DNA of 64,000 bases, taken from assembly GCA_963728835.1 (NCBI GenBank), contig CAVSKZ010000002.1, positions 310,001 through 374,000 on the forward strand. Reading direction: 5' to 3'. A program made the translations under genes and the position numbers. This document shows, in pieces, positions 57,613-64,000 of the stretch. This DNA comes from VRUE01 sp963728835 (lineage in GTDB: Bacteria > Actinomycetota > Thermoleophilia > Solirubrobacterales > 70-9). Under the pieces are notes generated by a model. That model was not told the origin of the DNA. It saw nothing but the letters and a program-made list of their open reading frames with translations, and searched no databases. Numbering within the stretch: position 1 is the stretch's first letter; each line of letters opens with the position of its first letter.

Positions 57613-59336
57613 CTACCGCTTTATCAACCGCGAGAACTCGCGCCAGCTCTTCGTGTTCGCAACGTCGTCCCTGGTCAGCCACGCCCGCCTCGCGGTCGCC
57701 ACCGCGTAGGCCATGTTGCTCAGGGTGTCGACCCCGTGGGCGTCGGTGTTGAGGATGATCTTCACTCCGGCTTCCGCGGCGAGGCGGGCGTGGTGCTCGG
57801 AGAGGTCGCGGCGGTTGGGGTTGCCGTTGATCTCCAGCATCGTGCCGGTGCGGGCGGCTGCCTCGACCACGGCCTCGACGTCGATTCCGTAGGGCTCGCG
57901 GCGGCCGAGCAGGCGGCCGGTGAGGTGGCCGATGCAGTCGACGTGGGGGTCCTCGATCGCGGTCAGGACGCGAGCGGTCATCTCCTTCTCGGAGATCGCG
58001 AATGAGGTGTGGATGCTGGCCACCACCCAGTCGAGCGCGTCGAGCAGGTCGTCGGGGTAGTCGAGGTCGCCGTCGAGGCCGATGTTGACCTCCGAGCCGG
58101 CGAGCAGGCGGAAGCCGCGCTTGCCCTCGTTCCAGGCCTCGATCTCGGCGATCCGCTCCCAGAGCCGCTCGGCGGTGACGTGGTCGCCGAAGCCGTGGCT
58201 GGCGGAGTGGTCGGTGATCGCCATGTAGGCGTAGCCCCGGTCGCGGCCCGCCTCAGCCATCTCCTCGAGCGTGTTGCGGCCGTCGGAGAGGGTCGTGTGC
58301 GAGTGCAGGTCGCCGCGGATGTCGCCGAGCGAGACGAGGTCGGGGAGCTTTCCCTCGCGGGCGGCCTTCAGCTCCCCCTTCCCTCGCGCAGCTCCGGCTC
58401 GACGTAGGCGTAGCCGAGGCGCTCGTAGACGGCCTCCTCAGTCGGGCAGAGCTCGACCTCGCCGCTCTCGACCTCGGTGATCCCGTGCTCGGAGACCGAG
58501 AGGCCGCGCGCCACCGCCTCCTCGCGCAGCTGGACGTTGTGGGCGGCGGAGCCCGTGAAGTGCTGGAGCAGGTTGCCGAAGGCCTCCGGCGCGACGATGC
58601 GCAGGTCGACGGAGACCCCGTTCTGGGTCTGCGCCCGCACTCCGTTCGGCCCGGGTTTCCCCGCGGCTGCGATCAGCGGGCTGGCGAGCAGTTGCTCGGC
58701 CAGGGCCTGGGGCTCCTTCGCGGTCGCGATCAGGTCGATGTCCTTGCAGGTGTCGGCCCAGCGCCGCACCGAGCCGGCGACCTCGACCCGGTCGGCCGCG
58801 GGATGCTCGCGCAACGTCCGCGCCAGCTCCTCGGCGATCGGGCGCGCCATCGAGAGCAGCACGCGGCCGCTGCCCTCGCCGGGCTCGCCGAGGCGCTCGA
58901 GGCCGGCGAGGACGTTCTCCTCCACCTTCGCGCCCAGGCCCTTCAGCTCGCGGATCCGCTGTTCCTCGGCAGCCTTTCTGAGGTCGTCGAGCGTTGCCAC
59001 CCCGAGCTCCTCGAAGAGCCGCCGCGCGGTCTTCGCCCCCAGGCCCTGCACCCGCGTCACCTCGATCAGCGAGGGCGGGTACCTCGCCTTCAGCTTCACC
59101 GCCGCGGGGATCTCGCCGGTCTCGATCAGCGCGTCGATCTTCTCGGCCAGGGTCTTGCCGACGCCGGGAACCTCCGTCGCCCGCCCGGCGGCGGCGAGGT
59201 CGGCTACCGAGACCGGGCTTTCGCGGATCGCCTTCGCCGCAGTGCTGTAGGCGAGTACCCGGTATTTGACCGCGCCGTCGAGCTCGTAGAGGACCCCCAG
59301 CTCGTCGAGGGCGGCGGCGATCTCGGCGTTGGTCAC
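57613..59336 (-). CDS. polX: family X DNA polymerase with PHP domain, frameshifted
   Basis: From MTNAEIAAALDELGVLYE: helix-hairpin-helix region (VPGVGKTLAEKIDALIETGE, VQGLGAKTARRLFEELG), nucleotidyltransferase core (VAGSVRRWADTCKDIDLIA and VSVDLRIVAPEAFGNLL), then the PHP domain. The junction is broken at a C5 run on the plus strand (58374-58378). With one more base RGE-LKAAREG leads in frame to DLHSHTTLSDGRN, DRGYAYMAITDHSASHG and LEINGNPNRRDLSEHHARL. Intact length would be about 574 residues, standard for bacterial PolX, which fills gaps in base-excision repair while PHP gives 3'-exonuclease or phosphatase activity. The break resembles a homopolymer error. Confidence 0.88.
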
Positions 59337-59380
59337 CCCTGCAAGCTAGCGACGCCGTTCGCGAATAGCATCGCGCCTCG

Positions 59381-60102
59381 ATGCCCGCCGGCGACAGAGC
59401 AGGGCCCGTCTGGCTCGTCCTCCCCACCTACGAAGAGGCGCGGAACGTCGAGCGCCTGGTCGAGCGGTGCGGTCGAAGCTGCCCGCCGGCGCCCAGGTGC
59501 TGATCGTCGACGACGACTCGCCCGACGGCACCGGTGAGATCGCGGCGCGCCTCGCGGCCGAGAAGGAGGCCGTGCACTTCCTCCACCGCCCGGTGAAGGA
59601 AGGGCTGGGCCCCGCCTACATCGCAGGCTTTCGCCGGGCGCTCGCCGCCGGCGCCGGGCTGGTCGTCGAGATGGACTCCGACTTCTCCCACGAGCCGGCC
59701 TACCTGCCGCGCCTGCTGGAGGCGGCCGAGCACGCCGACCTGGTCCTCGGCTCGCGCTACGTGCCCGGCGGCGGGGTCAGCGACTGGGGGGCGGTGCGGC
59801 GGGCGATCAGCCGCGGTGGCAGCGTCTACGCGCGTCTGGTGCTCGGCGTCGGCGTGCGCGACCTGACCGGGGGCTTCAAGTGCTTTCGCCGCGAGGTGCT
59901 GGAGGCGATCGACCTCGACTCGGTCCGCTCGCGCGGGTACGCCTTCCAGGTCGAGATGACCTACCGCGCGATCGGGCTCGGCTTCGACGTGGTCGAGGTG
60001 CCGATCGTGTTCCGCGACCGCCAGGCGGGTACGTCGAAGATGAGCCGCTCGATCGTGCTCGAGGCGATCTGGCGGGTGCCCCTTCTACGCTTTGGGCGCT
60101 GA
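59381..60102 (+). CDS. GT2 glycosyltransferase, polyprenol-phosphate mannose synthase-like, frameshifted
   Basis: ATG 59381 gives GPVWLVLPTYEEARNVERLVE, then one base is missing near 59465. The next frame continues VRSKLPAGAQVLIVDDDSPD, EMDSDFSHEPAYLPRL (D-x-D region), LVLGSRYVPGGGVSDWGAVR and VRDLTGGFKCFRREVLEAID. The set LPTYEE, VDDDSPDGT and GGFKCF is diagnostic for DPM1/Ppm1-type enzymes that make polyprenyl-phosphomannose. It ends ...VPLLRFGR at 60102 with no membrane tail, about 240 residues. A different hexose is possible. A GGCGCT/AGCGCC hairpin surrounds the stop. Confidence 0.87.
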
Positions 60103-60112
60103 GAGCGCCGGA

Positions 60113-60137
60113 GCGACCTGTTGGAGGTCGCTATACT
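60113..60137 (+). promoter_or_regulatory. hairpin plus -10-like hexamer before thioredoxin
   Basis: GCGACCT (60113-60119) and AGGTCGC (60125-60131) form a 7-bp hairpin directly followed by TATACT (60132-60137), a good -10. No matching -35 is seen, so regulated initiation or a combined terminator/promoter is possible. Confidence 0.4.
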
Positions 60138-60185
60138 TTCTGAAGTATTGAGCGCTGAAACACGATCCCCAGGAGACCGATTCCA

Positions 60186-60512
60186 GTGACAGGCAAGCTC
60201 CACGACGTGACCGACGCCACCTTCAAGTCCGAGGTCCTCGAGGCCGAAGGACCCGTGCTAGTCGACTTCTGGGCCCCCTGGTGCGGCCCCTGCCGCGTCG
60301 TCCACCCCGTGCTGGAGGAGATGGACGCCGAGCGCGAGGACCTGAAAATCGTCAGCGTCAACGTCGACGAGAACCAGCAGACCGCCGCTCAGTACGAGGT
60401 CCTCTCGATCCCGACCCTGCTCCTCTTCAAGGACGGGGCGATCGCCAAGAAAGTGGTCGGCGCGATGCCCAAGCGCCGCCTCGAGGCCGAGCTGGAGCCG
60501 GCGCTCGCCTAG
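60186..60512 (+). CDS. trxA: thioredoxin
   Basis: 108 residues, classic thioredoxin: VTDATFKSEVLEAEGPVLVD, active site FWAPWCGPCRVV, cis-Pro in SIPTLLLFKDG, and a C-terminal helix LEAELEPALA. Redox-active Cys are in W-C-G-P-C. One residue differs from most (VVHP after the second Cys instead of M/LAP). GTG 60186 follows CAGGAGACC. It reduces cytoplasmic protein disulfides. It is followed 23 bp later by a tautomerase gene. Confidence 0.95.
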   Translation: MTGKLHDVTDATFKSEVLEAEGPVLVDFWAPWCGPCRVVHPVLEEMDAEREDLKIVSVNVDENQQTAAQYEVLSIPTLLLFKDGAIAKKVVGAMPKRRLEAELEPALA

Positions 60513-60535
60513 CGGGCGAGCGGCGGAGCGGTTCG

Positions 60536-60715
60536 ATGCCTTTCGTCCACGTCCACTGGTTCGAGGGACGCACCGACGAGCAGAAGGCGGAGATCGCCAA
60601 GCGGATCGAAGCGGCGCTGGTCGAGGTGGCCGGCACCGCCCCCGAGCACTGCTGGGTGAAGTTCTCCGACACGAAGAAGACCGACTTCATCATCGGCGAG
60701 CCCGCCGGTGACTGA
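60536..60715 (+). CDS. 4-oxalocrotonate tautomerase-like protein
   Basis: 59 residues. After Met removal the N-terminal Pro (MPFVHVHWFEGRTDEQK) is the catalytic base of the tautomerase superfamily. The helix AEIAKRIEAALVEVAGT and strand CWVKFSDTKKTDFIIGE fit the 4-OT beta-alpha-beta unit. Members are hexamers catalysing enol-keto shifts; the physiological substrate is unknown. ATG 60536 follows GGCGGAGCGG. Its 23-bp distance from trxA suggests co-transcription. Confidence 0.82.
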   Translation: MPFVHVHWFEGRTDEQKAEIAKRIEAALVEVAGTAPEHCWVKFSDTKKTDFIIGEPAGD

Positions 60716-60733
60716 GCGGCACTCGCCGCCCGT

Positions 60734-60865
60734 TCAGGGACGCGTAGCCAACAGCACGAAGATCACAGCGAAGCCGGTGATCTCGATGGCCAAGAGGGTG
60801 ACGAAGCCCCGGACCATCGTTGTTCGGAGAGATTCAAAACCATCTCTAGCCTCGTGCTTGCCCAT
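60734..60865 (-). CDS. possible small single-helix membrane protein
   Basis: 43 residues: a charged start MGKHEARDGFESLRTTMVRG, then one hydrophobic helix (FVTLLAIEITGFAVIFVLLA) and TRP before TGA at 60734. The region's base composition is lower in GC than neighbours. No Shine-Dalgarno is clear; an in-frame ATG three codons earlier exists. The charge asymmetry (positive inside) and full-length helix make it plausible, but it could be chance. Confidence 0.4.
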   Translation of the reverse strand: MGKHEARDGFESLRTTMVRGFVTLLAIEITGFAVIFVLLATRP

Positions 60866-60955
60866 CAAGCACATGATTGCACCGTAAACGTTCCGGCCGC
60901 GCGCGAGGCGCGCACAATTTCCGCGACGCCCGATGCGCGACGCCCGGCCGCAGCC

Positions 60956-64000
<3,045 letters not shown>

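Overview
The window is high-GC DNA (roughly 70% G+C by eye) from an actinobacterium, most likely of the Solirubrobacterales/Thermoleophilia type. The lineage guess rests on three secreted proteins with decapeptide A-V-T-x-x-K-L-K repeats, an HtaA-like secreted protein, a Kgd-type E2-E1 2-oxoglutarate dehydrogenase, a PAC2 protein, a decaprenyl-phosphate phosphoribosyltransferase-like UbiA protein and a c-di-AMP (ydaO/yuaA) riboswitch in front of a wall-hydrolase gene. GTG and TTG starts and 1-4 bp stop/start overlaps are common. I see no tRNA, rRNA, CRISPR array, transposase or phage module.

Layout. 0-5.4 kb: membrane and CBS proteins, a pilin-like secreted protein, a VapBC toxin-antitoxin pair with a palindromic operator, a flippase-like membrane protein and a sulfotransferase. 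5.4-14 kb: RibD-like reductase, acyl-CoA dehydrogenase, two decapeptide-repeat surface proteins, an APH-like kinase, a histidine kinase/response regulator pair, a DEAD-box helicase and a quinone oxidoreductase. 14-17.3 kb: PfkB kinase, citrate synthase and two small unknowns. 17.4-22.2 kb (minus strand): a fatty-acyl-reductase-like double SDR, an alkyl-DHAP-synthase-like flavoprotein and UbiA, a possible ether-lipid module. 22.2-33 kb: an unusual kgd with its own lipoyl domain, a large secreted beta-repeat protein and aconitase. 34-38.8 kb: riboswitch plus NlpC/P60-like protein, then potADBC polyamine transport. 38.8-43 kb: acyl-CoA carboxylase beta chain and methylmalonyl-CoA mutase (propionyl-CoA to succinyl-CoA). 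43-49.3 kb: HtaA-like protein, sugar-nucleotide epimerase, a sigma factor carrying its own zinc finger and membrane anchor co-transcribed with a secreted protein, and a small basic protein behind two LexA-like boxes. 49.3-60.8 kb: inositol-phosphatase-like protein, a UvrD-like helicase-nuclease with lost helicase motifs, PAC2, TetR, half-size TauE pair, trehalose-phosphatase, SIMPL, PolX, glycosyltransferase, thioredoxin and tautomerase. 61-64 kb: ileS, running off the right end.

Two patterns cut across the window. First, many genes are split by one-base indels, including essential ileS (four shifts) and two G6-to-G5 runs. I read most of these as sequencing errors rather than real decay. Second, long inverted repeats are frequent. 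Some abut the stop codons of convergent genes and look like bidirectional terminators. One is a dispersed, roughly 85-bp palindromic family with two copies, one of them in frame inside the helicase-nuclease gene where motif III should be. Other palindromes sit inside the kgd linker and the alkyl-DHAP-synthase-like gene. Central metabolism genes here (gltA, acnA, kgd, carboxylase, mutase) all feed or run the TCA cycle but are not one operon.
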